Source: Cyanidiococcus yangmingshanensis
Taxonomy: Eukaryota; Rhodophyta; Bangiophyceae; Cyanidiales; Cyanidiaceae
Direction of reading: 5' to 3'
DNA length: 64,000 bases
Assembly (NCBI GenBank): GCA_013995675.1
Contig: VWRR01000002.1
Location: 248,001 to 312,000, forward strand
Position numbers and translations under genes: made by a program. This document shows, one piece after another, positions 40,263 through 52,809 of this stretch. The number at the start of each line of letters is the position of its first letter. Position 1 is the stretch's first letter. The notes below the pieces were generated by a model. It was given only the letters and a program-made list of their open reading frames with translations, did no database searches and had not been told where the DNA came from.

Positions 40263-43200
40263 TTATTCCGTTCGGTCTCGTTTCCATTGGTCCAGGTCAG
40301 ACTGCAGAGCATGGGCCGCGCTTTTCACAGCCGAATAATCAAATCCTACAGGGGCGCCCCTGATTCTCTCAAAGTTTTGCACAGCCGCACAAGCAGCACG
40401 AACAGCTTCTTCGTACTGAACCAGAGAACCCAATGGGATTATACGCAAACATTCAAGAATACGAGCGATAGCTGCCCAAGTGACGCCCCGAGCAAGCTTG
40501 AACTGCTTACCATTGATATTCGCGTTGCACATGGCTGTTCGATGGGGTTTCGCTCCGACTGGTTGTGGTAAGAAGCAGGCAAATGATGACCATATTGCTC
40601 CAGCGCGGCTGGTTGCAAACCAAGGTGCCTCCTCGAAGGCTGCTTCAACAACATCACAAGCCACTATAAGCACATCTGCTGGCATCTGATGAACTGAACG
40701 AGGCACAGCATCGAGGACCGCTGCCATCACAGGCAAAAGAAGCTCCTGTCGTTGAGCGAGACTCCTCAGGAGCGTGTGCAAGAGCTTCAAGGCAGCTCGC
40801 CGAAGCATTGGTATCGGCCTGTCGAGCGCAGCAATCGCAGCGCCACAGATACTTTCCAGGAGCTGCTGAAAGTGAATTATGATTAGTTGCTTCTCGTCTG
40901 CTCCCGAATCTTCATTTCCGATTGTCTGACTTTTCATGAGTGGATGTTGAGATACCAGAGAACAGATCGCGTCAAGCAGATCCAATTGCCGCAATGCACG
41001 TTCGTTTGTTTGGAACGCGACACCGCGAGCAATGCAAATGATCTCGTCACGGACAATCAACAAGCATTCGGCACCAGCAGTTTCAAAAATAAAGCGCAGA
41101 GCGGTTTCATCTCGAACCATATCAATGAGAAAGCTGAGCTGAGCGCCAACGAGAGACTCTACCGATGGGAAGCCTGCGGCTCTTGCAATCGCGCACAGGC
41201 ATTCTGCTGCTTCGACGGCCACGATCGAAGCGCGTTCGCGTGAAACGATTTTCGTATCCGCGAAAGATCCAATAACCCCGGTCTTGAGCACAGACTGAGC
41301 CATCACATTAGATGTATCCTCGAGAGTTCTTCGAGTTTGTATGCTCAAAGAAGCCACAAATCCAAGATATTTGTGCATATAAATTCGACTAAAGTCTGAC
41401 ACCGGCACTATGTTGGATTCTGCGAAAACACGAATTCCTTGCAGTATCTGGACTACCAGGTTCTGCATAGAACTATATTTTGCACCAATAGTTACGTAAG
41501 TTTCGAGGATGTCAACGCAGATCGATCGAACTGAGAGAGCTCCTTCATCGGTTGCGCGAGGACTAGACAGAGCTCCCTGCATGAACCGATTCGCGAGGTT
41601 CATCAGCTTCACAACAGGCACCGCTGCGATGTCTGCGCAGGCACTCTCGAGCATCGCAATGATGTAATCGGCGAACCGATCCAGGGCCCCAACCGAACCC
41701 AGAAAATACACCAGTTCAACATAACAAGTCGTAGATGCGGGCGCATTCTGTACACTATCCGTGCCATCTGTGCATTGTTTCCATAGCCGGATAGATTGAT
41801 TCCCCGCCTCACCTTCTATGTCTAGAGCCGCCAAAAGAATATCTAAAACTCGATGATTTCGCTCAAAGTATTGCATCAAACGTAGAGGGGCCACTGCATG
41901 ATGCAGTTGCCCGAGATAGCCACAGAGACCCGCCATGAATCTCAAGAACTTCACTTGACACATGCCCACAGATGAAACTTTTGAAGGGTTCTCCTCAAGC
42001 TCTTCAAGAATCCGATCAAGAGCGGTTTCTGCCAGTTTGAGCTTCAGCGAATCCTCAACGCAGGACAAATATTTTCGGACGATTGTGGCGACATCGACGT
42101 GCTCGCTAGTCAGATAATAAGCAAGACTCGCAAAAATCATTGGGATCAATTCTGCGAAAGTCTCGTGCTTGTGCAACTGAATCAGGATTTCAACGCAGAG
42201 TCGGGCTCCAGCAAATTGCACCAGTGGAGAAACATGACCATGTAACGAAAAAGAGCCGTTGTTCTCTACTAGTGTTCGGCGGAGTAAAACTCTCAGCCTC
42301 GGCCTGACGATCTCTACCCAGTTATCTTTCTCTTCCATCGAAGCTTGAGATTCAACCTGAATTCCTACTGGAACGCCTGCCGCTTTGAAAGTTTCATTCT
42401 CTTGTGGAATAATATTCCAAGACGATCGCTCAAAATCCACCTGCTCCAGCGTCCCTGATCCATCAAAACTTAGCGCCTTAGATAACAAGACTGAAAAGCA
42501 AAGAGCTCCTTCGGCAATGATCACGGCTCTCGTTTGTGCATCACCCAAAATAATAGAGCCAAGTCCAGAGGCTAATCCAGGAAACAGCGGACGGAGTTCA
42601 TCGCGAGCCAAAAGAGAGCAAACCCAACGTAGCGACCGAACGGCATCGAATCGCTGACGCCAATGGGCTCTTGAACGAGCACGCTCTAGCAGGAACAAAA
42701 CGATACAAGCGGTGGCACCGCGGCCTAGGCTGCGCATTGCTCGGCAAATTTGGGAACGCGGCACTTGATTGATTCGGTTCTTTCGACGTTGAAGTGTGGA
42801 ATGATTACGCGCATTCATGATATAGGCAAACTGGTTCGAATCAGAAACCTTAAAATCGAATACATCAACCGTCATTTGTGTTTGCTCCGTCACTTCTTGA
42901 GGCGACGGAGCATATTCGTGCACGGACACCGATGGACAAACCTCGGAATCTTCGTTGCGGGGGATGGTCACTCAAGCCATCCTGAGGCTCCAATGGCATT
43001 GTATTCTCACCCTCCGTCGATATCATTGACGGTGCCCTCAGACTGTATTGATTCTCTTGGGCCATGCGAGGGCCCTCTTTGCCTTCGGCTATCTCGTGCC
43101 TCTTCTGGATATGTTGCAGCTTGCTCGAGTGATAAGTTTGCAGCCTTCTCGAACACATCAGAAGCCTCAGAGCTGTTGCAGAGAAACGTACTACTTCTTG

Positions 43201-43835
43201 TTGCGTCTGTGAATACGACGGTATTCGGCGCACAGTTTCCTTTCTGTCTGAACTCGTTGGTGTTGAAACTTCGCTCCGTTGCATAAGTTGCGGGCTGCTC
43301 AGCGTCCACATTCTCTAGCTTGATTAGGGTGTCCAAGCCACCATCAACTGCGGGGAAAGGGTGCGTCCCCGTTGTGAGAGATACCTCAAACTTCATATGT
43401 TGAGAGAGTTGCCCCTGCGCTGTAGCCAAACCATGAAACATTGCTTCTTCTTCAGGGAAATCCTCAGCAGGCTGTAAAAGGCGTAGAATGCATAACAAGT
43501 TACCAGCCAGACTGTCTTGAAACTGGCGGTGTCGTTCCAAAGAAACCGCGAGGGAAAAAAAGAGCTCCGATAGTGCAGTTATGCATATCTCGCTGTTCCG
43601 ATGCAGCTCTGGTGTAAAATCATACAGCCGATTGAGCGTTTCCCGGATCTGAAGACAGCGGTGCTGAACCTTCGAGAAACAGGTCTCTGAACGGAGCTGC
43701 CGTGATCGCAACGCTAGTTCAAACACTACCTTAACAAGTGCTGTATTTCCTGGTTCGATCTGAAAAGATGACGTATTAGCTTGTATATTCTTCTGTAGGT
43801 CTGCGGCAGGACTGACCACCGGCACGGGCGCTCAT
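40263..43835 (-). CDS. TTI1: TTI1-like HEAT-repeat protein (TTT complex), with frame breaks in its first quarter
   Basis: TTI1 works with TEL2 and TTI2 to stabilise PIKK kinases such as TOR and ATM. The 902-codon C-terminal frame (42971-40263) is an alpha-solenoid. Its LFPGLASGLGSIILGD segment matches the TTI1 motif FLPGxxSxLxxxISGD, followed by helical repeats and a long C-terminal solenoid. The N-terminal part (43825-43007) is also helical (HRCLQIRETLNRLYDFTPEL). The frames step by +1 near 43008 and near 42965, the latter in a CCCCC run. A further +1 in a CCC run near 43830 would connect ATG 43835 to the N-terminal frame. The linker between halves is low-complexity, so the join is not anchored by homology. 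The family call is moderate. Confidence 0.6.
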
Positions 43836-43998
43836 TCAAGGAAATACGGGCGAAGTGTCTCCGGAGGTATTCGGTTCAGGAACGAAGCTCAAATGCACGC
43901 TGGTTCGGGTCAGCGGTTCGCAGGCGCCTATCGAATTTCAGTTTGCGCTTTTTGATGAGTCTGACGATTTCGACAGAGCGCTGTTGATACGAGAATCG

Positions 43999-45215
43999 AT
44001 GAGTTTCGCACGCGCCTTAGACCAGATCACGCGGAACATGAGCGCTTTCGTTCTACCCCTGCAGAATCTTTGTAGCCTAGAAAGAGGAGGACGGTAGGAA
44101 CTCACTGGGCAACCGTCAGAAACGTGGTTACTGGAAGGATGTCGTTGCGGTTGCACGCCAGATAGCCCAATTTCAGACGAGGTTAGGACTGTCCAGCGAG
44201 CGGCTGCCCACGGAGTACGAGCTTCCGGCGCTACGGATATGAAGGTGGTCACACAATTCTGCGAGCTTTCCGCTTACATGGCGGGAAGCAGGCGTTCTTG
44301 AAAAAGTTGGCACTCGTTGAGCGCACCGGAGCTGACCCGGAGTTCGCTCGTTGGCAACCAAATGCGAACGGAAAAAAGTTGACAAGCGCGGCTAAAGCAG
44401 CGAATTTGCTGCGCTCGCAGCTTGAGGAACTTGCAAGGCGCTTAGACCTGCCTGAAAAGTCTCTGCCAAGCTTGCAACTGCTGCGGAAGCACGAACCACT
44501 CCTGGCGAATATCATTTGCAGCACGCCAGGCGGCTATGCCGCTATTGCCCGCGAGCTCAACTGTTGCATTGAACCGAGAAGGCCGTCTAGAGACACGAAA
44601 CCGAGTGCGACGGAGCCACTGGAGCTCGACGAACTTCGACAGCAGCTTTTGGCGTTTATCGCCGAGAAGACCGTAACACCAGGGGTCATGCCGCCTCTGC
44701 GGGTGCTGGCCAAAGCGGAGCGACTCGACCTTGTTGCTTCCATCGAGCATCACGGTGGGAGTCGTGTGGTCGCGGAGAGGTTCGGCCTTCGTGACTATGC
44801 CAGCTGGGAATATGTTCTCGAATTGCGCGACCTTGTGCGTGAACTGAGTGCTTATATGCGCGTGGCAAACAAGGGTAACGAAATGCCCAGTCTAGCTGAA
44901 CTACAACGTCAAGGTCGACCCGATCTCGCGCGACTTGTACGTCGTCACGGTGGTCCTCTGGTAGTAGCGGCACGTTTTGGACTCGACGTGCCTCCGCTTC
45001 GAAGAAGACGCGATATGGATATCAAATGGGGACCGTTTTCACTAGAAGTGGCCGAGCGCCTCCTTGACGCCTGTTTCGTTCGAGGCAGAGCAGTAGATGG
45101 AGTACCTGAGATGCCTCCTCTAACTGAGCTGGAGACCGATTTACAGAACAAGATTGAGGAGTACGGCGGACCCGATTTGGTTGCACGTCGCCTAGGGCTT
45201 GCCTTTGCGCCGTGA
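43999..45215 (+). CDS. HGG-repeat protein 2, with frame breaks near its 5' end
   Basis: A second member of the repeat family seen at 12026-12874. From about 44298 the frame is unbroken and holds repeats whose ends read PGGYAAIARELN, HHGGSRVVAERFGL, RHGGPLVVAARFGL and YGGPDLVARRLGL, each preceded by a Pro-x-Leu turn and R/E-x-DL helix. Upstream, another repeat (GYWKDVVAVARQIAQF, LPTEYELPALR) is in a different frame and continues into YEGGHTILRAFRLHGG one base later at 44237. A similar +1 step at 44095 would add the leader from ATG 43999 (MSFARALDQITRNMSAF), which looks like a targeting peptide. Function unknown; the basic charge suits RNA or DNA binding. It is divergent from the TTI1-like gene. 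Confidence 0.7.
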
Positions 45216-46796
45216 GAACTTTTCTGGAGATCGGTCTGCTCTCAGAAACAAAATTCATTGAAATGAGTGAAAACCGAATCTTTTCTACAACCACGTCCAC
45301 TTGATCTGCCTGCATCAGCGTCGGGCTTGGTGTGTTTTCGTCAAAGACAGCAACATTGTTATAGACAAGAGCTGGAGATTCCGGGAAGCTCTTCTTTGTG
45401 CTGAATTGGTAGGGCAGCGTCCCCGAGCTTCCTCATGCGAGAAAATAGTGGCGCTGGCGATACGGCTCAAGGCCAGCGGAAGAGCAACACTCCGAATGGC
45501 TGACTGAAATTCAGAGAAGATTCAGACATGATGCTCCTTTATCGATCTACCTTAAATACGTAGAAAAGCAAGGCTTTTACAACGGGTGAGCGATTTGAAC
45601 GATACCACGTGCACTCTGGAGCTGTTTCCTTTCGATAGAGTTCACTGCAACGCAGTGAGCTTCGCGACGCGCTCGATGAGCTTTTCCGAATATTCGGACG
45701 TTTTCCACGTTGAGGCAGATACGTCGAAACCAAATTCATATTTAGATTCAGAGAATTCTGTTTTCCTCCGTTTCAGAGCGTTGTATCCTTTCAATCACAA
45801 TCACAAGAAAAGGCCTCATGCATGAACACTTGATTCGCACGGTGACATCCTTGATTATAAACAACAAATTGTCGCATTTACTCGACGTCTAAGATCCGGA
45901 AATATTGCAAGAACGATCCAGGCTGGTGTTGCATTCTCTAGATCACTGAGGCACTCTTGTCGCCACTGTGGCTGCAGTCGCGGATGACTCCCCTGACACA
46001 TGCAATCACTAGCGCTTCGCTTCCGCCTCGTCCATGTCGATCCTCAGCGCGGCCCATAGTGCTGCAAGCACTCGCAGCGAATGGAGGAGCAAACTTTCTC
46101 TCGGATATATGACCCGCAGTCCTGAGCGAGTGCAGCTACGTGTTACGTAAATGCTTGAGAGTTTGCCATGCCAGTGCCACTTGCCAGTATTGACCCATTT
46201 TGTGTTATCCTTGAATCAAGAATACAAGAGTCGTAATTCCTCAGTTCTATAGCAGATGCACATAGAAGCTGGCGCTCCAAGCAGCACGACTGTCCTTTGA
46301 GGGTACTCCGATCTGAAGCGTGGGTTTGTTGCGACTGGATGCTTCAGCAGGGCTTTAACAACTTCGATCCAGAAAACTTAGCAGTCACAATGGTTTTGAC
46401 TTGAAGTATACTCGCGTCCATGGGTCTGGGACTCGAATCCCGTAGGAGCGTTCGGTCACAGAAGGACCCGCCTTGGGATGGGCTCGAAGCTCATCGGGCC
46501 ACGCGCCGGTGTCCAGCGGAATCATCCAATGGTGACCGCGGGCAATCAGCGCAACACTATGGGCAGAGTCTAGCACCTGCCGACGTCGCACAGGGGAACT
46601 CATTAAGTTTTTTCTAAGTCAGAAAAGCTTGCGCTCTAGGATTGTCCACACCGTCGATTGTGAACTCTTGCTATCGTTCACCCGAACTGCTTCTCAACCG
46701 AGCATCGGAGGACAAATCGTGCGACCTTGATAGTGAAGGTGTGTGCGTTCCGCAGGAGTTTGCGGCCTTGTACAGCCTCTGAGCCCAGGCGTGCTC
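45216..46796. other. 1.6-kb region with no firm gene
   Basis: Only short frames, such as plus 45586-45825 (starts GTG, no family). A tRNA-like D arm near 45405 and a T-arm-like stretch near 46430 each lack the rest of a tRNA. The right end should include the Sm F promoter. Confidence 0.45.
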
Positions 46797-47069
46797 ATGG
46801 AAACCAACCACCTCTCTGGTCCGCTTACGCCAACGTCCTTGTTGGCAAGGCTTGTAGGCGCCCGAGTCTGTGTGCGCCTCAAGTGGGATCTGGAGTACTA
46901 CGGAGTGCTCGAGTCTTTTGACTCGTATTTCAACCTCGAGCTGCGAGATGCCGAGGAAAAACAACCTGAAGGCACAAGCATCCTCCTTGGCGATATGCTT
47001 ATTCGCTGCAACAACGTTCTTTATATCCGAGACCTTCGATCCACTATATCGGTCCAGCCTTCGCATTGA
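46797..47069 (+). CDS. SNRPF: Sm F, core snRNP protein
   Basis: A 90-residue protein from ATG 46797, the usual size. The Sm fold is clear: Sm1 GARVCVRLKWDLEYYGVLESFDSYFNLEL and Sm2 GDMLIRCNNVLYIR. The combination VKLKWxxEYxGxLxSxDxYxN plus EVLIRCNNVLYIR is that of Sm F rather than other Sm or LSm proteins. It forms part of the heptameric ring on spliceosomal snRNAs. BRR2 in this window belongs to the same machine. It is convergent with triosephosphate isomerase. Confidence 0.93.
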   Translation: METNHLSGPLTPTSLLARLVGARVCVRLKWDLEYYGVLESFDSYFNLELRDAEEKQPEGTSILLGDMLIRCNNVLYIRDLRSTISVQPSH

Positions 47070-47111
47070 TATCTGCTTCTGAAATATTCTCCAAACACCG
47101 AGGCACACGCC

Positions 47112-47123
47112 GGCTCATGAGCC
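47112..47123. repeat. 12-bp perfect palindrome between convergent genes
   Basis: GGCTCATGAGCC is its own reverse complement and lies between the ends of Sm F and triosephosphate isomerase. Confidence 0.4.
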
Positions 47124-47220
47124 AACGGAAAAAAACAGTGCGGCGTGAGATCTAGACAACAGGGCATCTGGATAACACCTCAGGCGAGAAGATGCTTCAG
47201 TAGCTCACAATCTCAACACA

Positions 47221-48117
47221 TTAAACCCGCGCAGCTGTTTTGGCCTCGTGCGTCCGCACAATGTCGAGGAATGTTGGTTTCAGACTCGCGCCACCCACCA
47301 AAAAGCCATCCACGTCCGGTTGCGTTGCAAGTTCGACGCAGTTCTCCGGTGTCACAGAGCCGCCATAGAGGATTCTCGTTTGGGACGCGCAAGTTTCGCT
47401 CACCTGCCGATGCAACCATGATCGTATCTCTGCGTGCGCCTCTTGCGCCTGCGCAGCGGTCGCGACTTTGCCCGTGCCAATTGCCCATACAGGCTCATAG
47501 GCAATGACGACTTTGGACCAGTCAGCTGGATCCAGACGCGCCTTCACTGCAGCCAACTGCCGCTCATTGACTTCCCTCGTGCGGCCCGCTTCCCGTTCCT
47601 CTAAAAGCTCCCCCACGCATAGAATCACGGTTAAGCCCTTGTCTATCGCGTACTTGGTTTTTCGAGCAACGAGATCATCATTTTCCTTAATCTCTGGAAG
47701 ATGACGCCGCTCAGAGTGCCCCAATATCACGTAATCAAGCCCAATATCTTTAATCATTTCAGCTGCAACCTCGCCGGTAAAGGCACCAGGCTTCCCAACC
47801 CAGCAGTTCTGTAACGCGACACCAAAATCTTGCCGCAAAATTGATCGCGTTAACATTGCATATGGTGCGGGCGGTGCGACAACGACCTCCACTTGGCTCG
47901 AATCGATATTCTTGCCGGCGTTAAAGGCCTCGCAGAGCTCTTGAATAGACTGTTTCGTACCATTACACTTCCAGTTTCCACCAACAAAAAACTTCCGCGT
48001 AACCTGCGCTGACATGAGCAATGCCCTCCGAGGTGTTTTAGATCGGTGCAAAGGAAGAGGGTGCTTATCGATTCTACTGGTGATCGCTGTGGGCGAAAGC
48101 GCAAACGCTGGAAACAT
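47221..48117 (-). CDS. TPI: Triosephosphate isomerase
   Basis: Interconverts dihydroxyacetone phosphate and glyceraldehyde 3-phosphate in glycolysis and the Calvin cycle. The protein is a complete TIM barrel: FVGGNWKCNG (catalytic Lys), VILGHSERR (catalytic His), VIAYEPVWAIGTG (catalytic Glu and loop 6) and ILYGGSV with FLVGGASL (phosphate binding). From ATG 48117 there is a ~35-residue N-terminal extension; a second ATG (MSAQVTRKFF) would give the ordinary cytosolic length. So plastid or cytosolic location is open. The frame is unbroken. Confidence 0.96.
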   Translation of the reverse strand: MFPAFALSPTAITSRIDKHPLPLHRSKTPRRALLMSAQVTRKFFVGGNWKCNGTKQSIQELCEAFNAGKNIDSSQVEVVVAPPAPYAMLTRSILRQDFGVALQNCWVGKPGAFTGEVAAEMIKDIGLDYVILGHSERRHLPEIKENDDLVARKTKYAIDKGLTVILCVGELLEEREAGRTREVNERQLAAVKARLDPADWSKVVIAYEPVWAIGTGKVATAAQAQEAHAEIRSWLHRQVSETCASQTRILYGGSVTPENCVELATQPDVDGFLVGGASLKPTFLDIVRTHEAKTAARV

Positions 48118-50032
48118 AGTTTCGTCACAAACGGTGCGCTCTCAGCCGTCGACGCGGCCGATGAGCCCCGCGTGGCCCGCAGCCGGCACGCTCCGACGAG
48201 GCGGCGCAGTCCACATCGAATGAAGCACGCTTGTGGATGATCAGGCGCGGAACCGTCCGGACTGGTCGGACACCAGATGGCCAGAGATCCGCGCGACGGC
48301 GGGCACGCATTCGTGAGCAAGCGGGATCATTGGCGATACAACTGGGATCGGCGTGGGCGGAACCGCAAGGTTTGTACCCGTATTCGAAGCTATTTCTGGG
48401 GGAGACAAGGCGATGAGCACTTGCTGCGTACGCTCTCGGAGAAAAACGGCCTATCTTTGACAGATTCATGAAGATGGCAAGCAATGAGATATGTTCTAAG
48501 GCGAATGAAACGGCGAGCGTTTCTCTCAAAGCCGCATGAACGTCCACGGCCAGAGCCTCCGGAGATCATCGACCATGTGCGCTTGCCAAACGGGCGAACG
48601 CGACTCCGTGCACTGCGACTATTTAGGCACTTGTAGAAGGAACGTTTCTTTGAATGCTCATGTTACGTGAATCCAACGCAACCGCCATAGCGGAGCGGCG
48701 CCTCGAGTTGAAATTGCATTCCTTGGTGCAGTGGAGCATTCGGTTCAGTGCTCTTGTTGGACATGGAACGAATTCTGATTTCGGTGTTGAATGTGGACAT
48801 GTTTCCGATCGAGGATTCTCGACAGGTGCAAACTCTTTTTTGGTATGTTGGCAATGTTTTCCGGTTGGTTCCAGAAGGGTTTCAATTCATGCTGCTGCGG
48901 TGTTTCATTCCATAGGCGTTTCGCGGTGGGGCATTCGAATCTGAAAGCACTATCGACAGTATGAGCCTCCAGACGACTCGTTCGATCGTCTGCAGATCGC
49001 AGAGAGAGAAAATCGGGGCCATTTACCATCAAATTTGTGCCGAGCGGGAAAGTGTGATGAAACCGGCTTTTCCCGAGTCACCGAGGCATTGCAACAGCAG
49101 ATGGTACTGCGTCCATCGACCCCTTTCATCCTCATGCGTGGAGCTCACCTCAGTCTAGAAACACCAACAGACACTTGAACAAACTCCTCAGCGGGCGCTG
49201 ATCAAGCAGCAATATTCGAAGCGAACGGCGGCATCTAGAGCAACCGTGGGACAAATAAAGCGTGTGCTGGAACCACTGATCCAGCTTTTTGGAATCTCAA
49301 ATATAGACCCCTGGAATGCCTCCCAGCATTTGAGATGATCATGCATACGTGATCGCGTCAATCCCAGGAAAGAAAGCATACCGCTCCTCGCTTCCTACCC
49401 GCGCTATTCAGTATCGCCTCGCATAGCAATGCGAACCACAACGCCTTTCGGTATGAAAGCCAAGGCGCGTGTTTCTGTGAAGCACTTTACGCATGATCCA
49501 TGCCTTTATCATTCAAGCAATCGTCAACCGTCGTCTAAGCCCACACCAAAATCATCTACCAGACGTTGTGGTTCAGAGGAGATATGCTGCCTGCACGTTT
49601 CTTCTGTCCTGCACCCCGAACTCGCCAAGGATAGGCAGTGCTATCTGGCTGTGCACCACCGTTCAAATAGAGTCAAGAAAGGACGCTGGTGCTGGCACGC
49701 TCTCCTTTTCCAATTAAGGCCTTCCAAGCAACCGTATTGTCTAGGATCTCGTCCATGAAACGCGAACGGTGCAAGGGGTGCGCCTCCCCCGAACACGGCG
49801 TTGCCGCGAAATTCGCGCCTGCACCGCTTGACCCCATGCGGCGCCGTTGGCCGGTGGCCGAAGCGAAAGCGATCTGGAGCGTCTGCTGGTTTTGGCGCGG
49901 CCAGCGGACGCGCCAGACGCCAAGGCCGTGACAGAGCGCGACCAGGGGGCTGACACGCACACTCGAGCGCTTCGAACGCAGTGGCGTTGCGCTGCGTAAC
50001 CGCTGTGTGTGACTATTTGGGCGCTTGATTCC
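48118..50032. other. 1.9-kb region between divergent TPI and Tousled-like kinase genes
   Basis: No convincing gene. Two notably GC-rich patches lie at about 48120-48330, next to the TPI start, and 49760-49990, next to the kinase start. Long minus-strand frames near the right end continue through the kinase gene and mirror it. Confidence 0.5.
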
Positions 50033-52747
50033 ATGAACAGTGTATTTGACTGTGACCCTCGGTGCTGTGCTCAGTCTGCGGGAAGCGTCTCTGTTGATTC
50101 TGTCAATGAGACACTTGTGCTCGGGAGTCAGCGAGCGCCTGTTCGGACGCTGCGCGAAAAGCTGGCGCTGCTTGAGAGAAGGCTCAACCCTCGCCCTTGG
50201 GATAGTGGTGTTGGATCCGGGGAGGCTCTCGCAAGTCCGGCGGAATCCCGGCCATACCGTATGATTTCGGGGCGGACGCGTATAGCAGCACCAATAGCGC
50301 CTTGCACGAATGTAGAGGCGGCTAATAACAGTGGAGCCACTCTCCAGGTACTGTCTGAAATGAAAAGTTCGAAGGAATGTGGAACAGAAAACAGCGATGG
50401 CTGCGATCCGCTGACTGATATCGCCGATGAAGCGATCAAACTCGAAGAGCGTGTTTGCCAACAAGAGCCCTTCAGTCGTTGTGCAGTTTTCCAGAGCGCC
50501 TCGGCACCAAGCGATGAACAGGAAGCAGCAGCAGCAAGCAATCCGGCACTCTATAGATCAGGTGACGCCTCTATTGAGCGAGTGCCTCAGGGACTGGAGA
50601 TTCGCCAAGCTGGGAGCAACGAGAGCTTGGCTTCATCCCGAACGCAAATGCCACAGAGCGGAGTCTCCGAAACGCGTGTGCGTGATTCGGGCAACAAAGC
50701 TGAGCTTGTCGAAGAGATCTCAATGAAACCTAGGAGAGTCTCCGTCGATTCCGACTGGGCTTTAGGGTCTGGACCACAACCAGCAAACTCGGGCAGCACG
50801 TGCAGCGTCGCTGAGACTGTGTTGCCCCGGGGTGGATGCGTCGACAGATGCGCATGCCCGACAGAGCTGAGCACCCGGACACCTCCGCGGACGCCTGCAT
50901 CCCGAGGCAACAGTAGCACCTCGCCAATCTCTTCGGGCACTGGCGAAAGAACGTGTCGCAGTGAACCGCTCCGTCAGGTTCGAGAATGGCCAACACCCGG
51001 TATGATGGAGGAACGGAATACCTTCACTCGTCCGCGCAAGCGACGCGCTCGCGTGCCCCCTGTCGATCAAAACAATGGCATCACTTTGGATCAGTTCTTT
51101 TCTCGGACGGAGAGAGCCCGTCCCGATTCTTCAGTCCTCGTTAGGGAATTTGAAATGGATTCATTGGCAGATGAGGAAAGCTATGACAGCCGACTGCCTG
51201 GCTCCCAGAGTTCCCAAGGACGCTCAAGGACCGATCATGTCACCACAAAAGAATCCGTCGCCGATATAAGACGCCAGTACCAAGATCAGATCAAGGGCCT
51301 ATCGGCGCAGTTAGACGAGCTGCGCTCGGTTGCTCTCGAACTTGAGTCAACCCAGGAGCGACTCTCGACCATGGAGCGGAGTGCCGATGCGCTGCGGCAC
51401 GCGCTGGTCGACACATTGCGGGATCATGGTAAACTGGAGCGGGTTTGGAGTGCCCGAAAAACAGCGGAGAAATGCGAAAAACTGGGCCAGCCAGTGGTGG
51501 CGCGTACCGGAACGGCCCTACAGGAGGTGTGGGAAGATGGAGTCGAGTTTATCCGACTGAACGAGCGTCAAAACGCGGTCGCGGCAGAGCGAGAATCGAT
51601 CGAAAAGTCGCGAAAAGAACTGAGCAAGTTGCGTCGACCGAGCGCCAGCAATGCAGACTCCATATCGGATGCGCCTCAGTGGCTCACGACCCATATCGCT
51701 GAACAGGAGGAGATCTTTCGCTTGCGCATGCAGTCCTTGAAGCGCGACGAGGCCGCATTGGCCGAAGAACGCACCAAGCTGGAGTGTGAACGCGCGGTGC
51801 TTTTACGTGAATTGAAGCGGGCTCGAGACGAGAGTGGGTCTCGTTTTCGTGACTTTCCCCTGCTTGCGAACCGATATCTTCTCCTTCGCATGCTCGGTCG
51901 CGGAGGGTTTTCCGAGGTTTGGAAGGCTTTTGATCTGACTCAGGTCCGTCATGTGGCCTGCAAAATTCATCAGCTCCATTCTTATTGGAGCGAGGCGAGA
52001 AAGAGCAATTACATTCGGCATGCGACACGGGAATATCGAATTCACGCCGCTCTGAAACATCCTCGCATTGTGAGCCTATTCGATGTCTTCGAGATCGACG
52101 ATCACACGTTCTGTACCGTGCTCGAGTATTGCGGTGAGGCCTGTGATCTGGACACGTATCTTAAGATGAATCGTTACGTTTCCGAGAGAGAGGCCAAATC
52201 GATCATCGCTCAAGTTTTGAGCGCCCTGCTGTACTTGAATTCCCAGCCCAAACGGATCATTCACTACGATCTGAAACCGGGCAATATTCTGTACACCAAC
52301 GGAGAGGTGCGCATTACGGACTTTGGTCTCAGCAAAATCATGGATGAGCATCTGAATACGATGGATGGTATGGAGCTAACCTCGCAAGGCGCTGGCACCT
52401 ACTGGTACTTGCCACCAGAATGCTTTGAGCCAATGCGTCGAGAGGAGGGCCCGTTGGGTCCGCGCATCAGTAGCAAAGTCGACGTGTGGAGCTGCGGCGT
52501 CATCATGTTCCAGCTGCTCTATGGGATGAAACCTTTCGGGAATGATCTCACCCAGGAACGCATCCTGCGAGATCAAACCATTCTCAAAGCATCGGAGCAA
52601 GATCTGTGTTTCCCTTCTAAGCCTATCGTCTCCGCTGAGGCTAAGGATTTTATTCGCCTATGTCTCACGCGAAATCAAGCTGATCGACCGGATATACGCT
52701 CTATTGCCCTGCACCCATTTCTTCGAGGGACCCATTCGCAATCCTAG
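50033..52747 (+). CDS. TLK: Tousled-like protein kinase
   Basis: Nuclear Ser/Thr kinase that in plants and animals acts on histone chaperones such as ASF1 during replication. ATG 50033 gives ~904 residues, unbroken. The first ~400 are Ser/Pro-rich and disordered, with a basic stretch [10 protein letters not shown]. Residues ~410-605 form long coiled coils (KEQLxxL-type heptads, [18 protein letters not shown]), as expected for dimerisation. The kinase domain from ~613 shows [55 protein letters not shown] and [15 protein letters not shown], which are the family's distinctive spellings. It is convergent with the nucleotidyltransferase with only ~60 bases between. Confidence 0.95.
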   Translation: MNSVFDCDPRCCAQSAGSVSVDSVNETLVLGSQRAPVRTLREKLALLERRLNPRPWDSGVGSGEALASPAESRPYRMISGRTRIAAPIAPCTNVEAANNSGATLQVLSEMKSSKECGTENSDGCDPLTDIADEAIKLEERVCQQEPFSRCAVFQSASAPSDEQEAAAASNPALYRSGDASIERVPQGLEIRQAGSNESLASSRTQMPQSGVSETRVRDSGNKAELVEEISMKPRRVSVDSDWALGSGPQPANSGSTCSVAETVLPRGGCVDRCACPTELSTRTPPRTPASRGNSSTSPISSGTGERTCRSEPLRQVREWPTPGMMEERNTFTRPRKRRARVPPVDQNNGITLDQFFSRTERARPDSSVLVREFEMDSLADEESYDSRLPGSQSSQGRSRTDHVTTKESVADIRRQYQDQIKGLSAQLDELRSVALELESTQERLSTMERSADALRHALVDTLRDHGKLERVWSARKTAEKCEKLGQPVVARTGTALQEVWEDGVEFIRLNERQNAVAAERESIEKSRKELSKLRRPSASNADSISDAPQWLTTHIAEQEEIFRLRMQSLKRDEAALAEERTKLECERAVLLRELKRARDESGSRFRDFPLLANRYLLLRMLGRGGFSEVWKAFDLTQVRHVACKIHQLHSYWSEARKSNYIRHATREYRIHAALKHPRIVSLFDVFEIDDHTFCTVLEYCGEACDLDTYLKMNRYVSEREAKSIIAQVLSALLYLNSQPKRIIHYDLKPGNILYTNGEVRITDFGLSKIMDEHLNTMDGMELTSQGAGTYWYLPPECFEPMRREEGPLGPRISSKVDVWSCGVIMFQLLYGMKPFGNDLTQERILRDQTILKASEQDLCFPSKPIVSAEAKDFIRLCLTRNQADRPDIRSIALHPFLRGTHSQS

Positions 52748-52809
52748 GCTGCTGCCTCGGAATGAACTCTTATGAACCAGTGGGCTTATTGCTCTGCCTT
52801 GCTTAGCCT

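Noticed and set aside
45400-45500. D-arm-like GCTGAATTGGTAGGGC
   Set aside because: It lacks T33 and a real T arm; the GGCTCAAGGCC downstream misses the conserved TTC.
46420-46450. T-arm-like stretch (GGGACTCGAATCCC)
   Set aside because: The loop length and the base pairs around it do not fit a tRNA T loop on either strand, and no D arm is nearby.
49673-50464. 263-codon minus-strand frame
   Set aside because: Over most of its length it mirrors the 5' part of the Tousled-like kinase gene; its Arg/Ser-rich composition is that of an antisense shadow.
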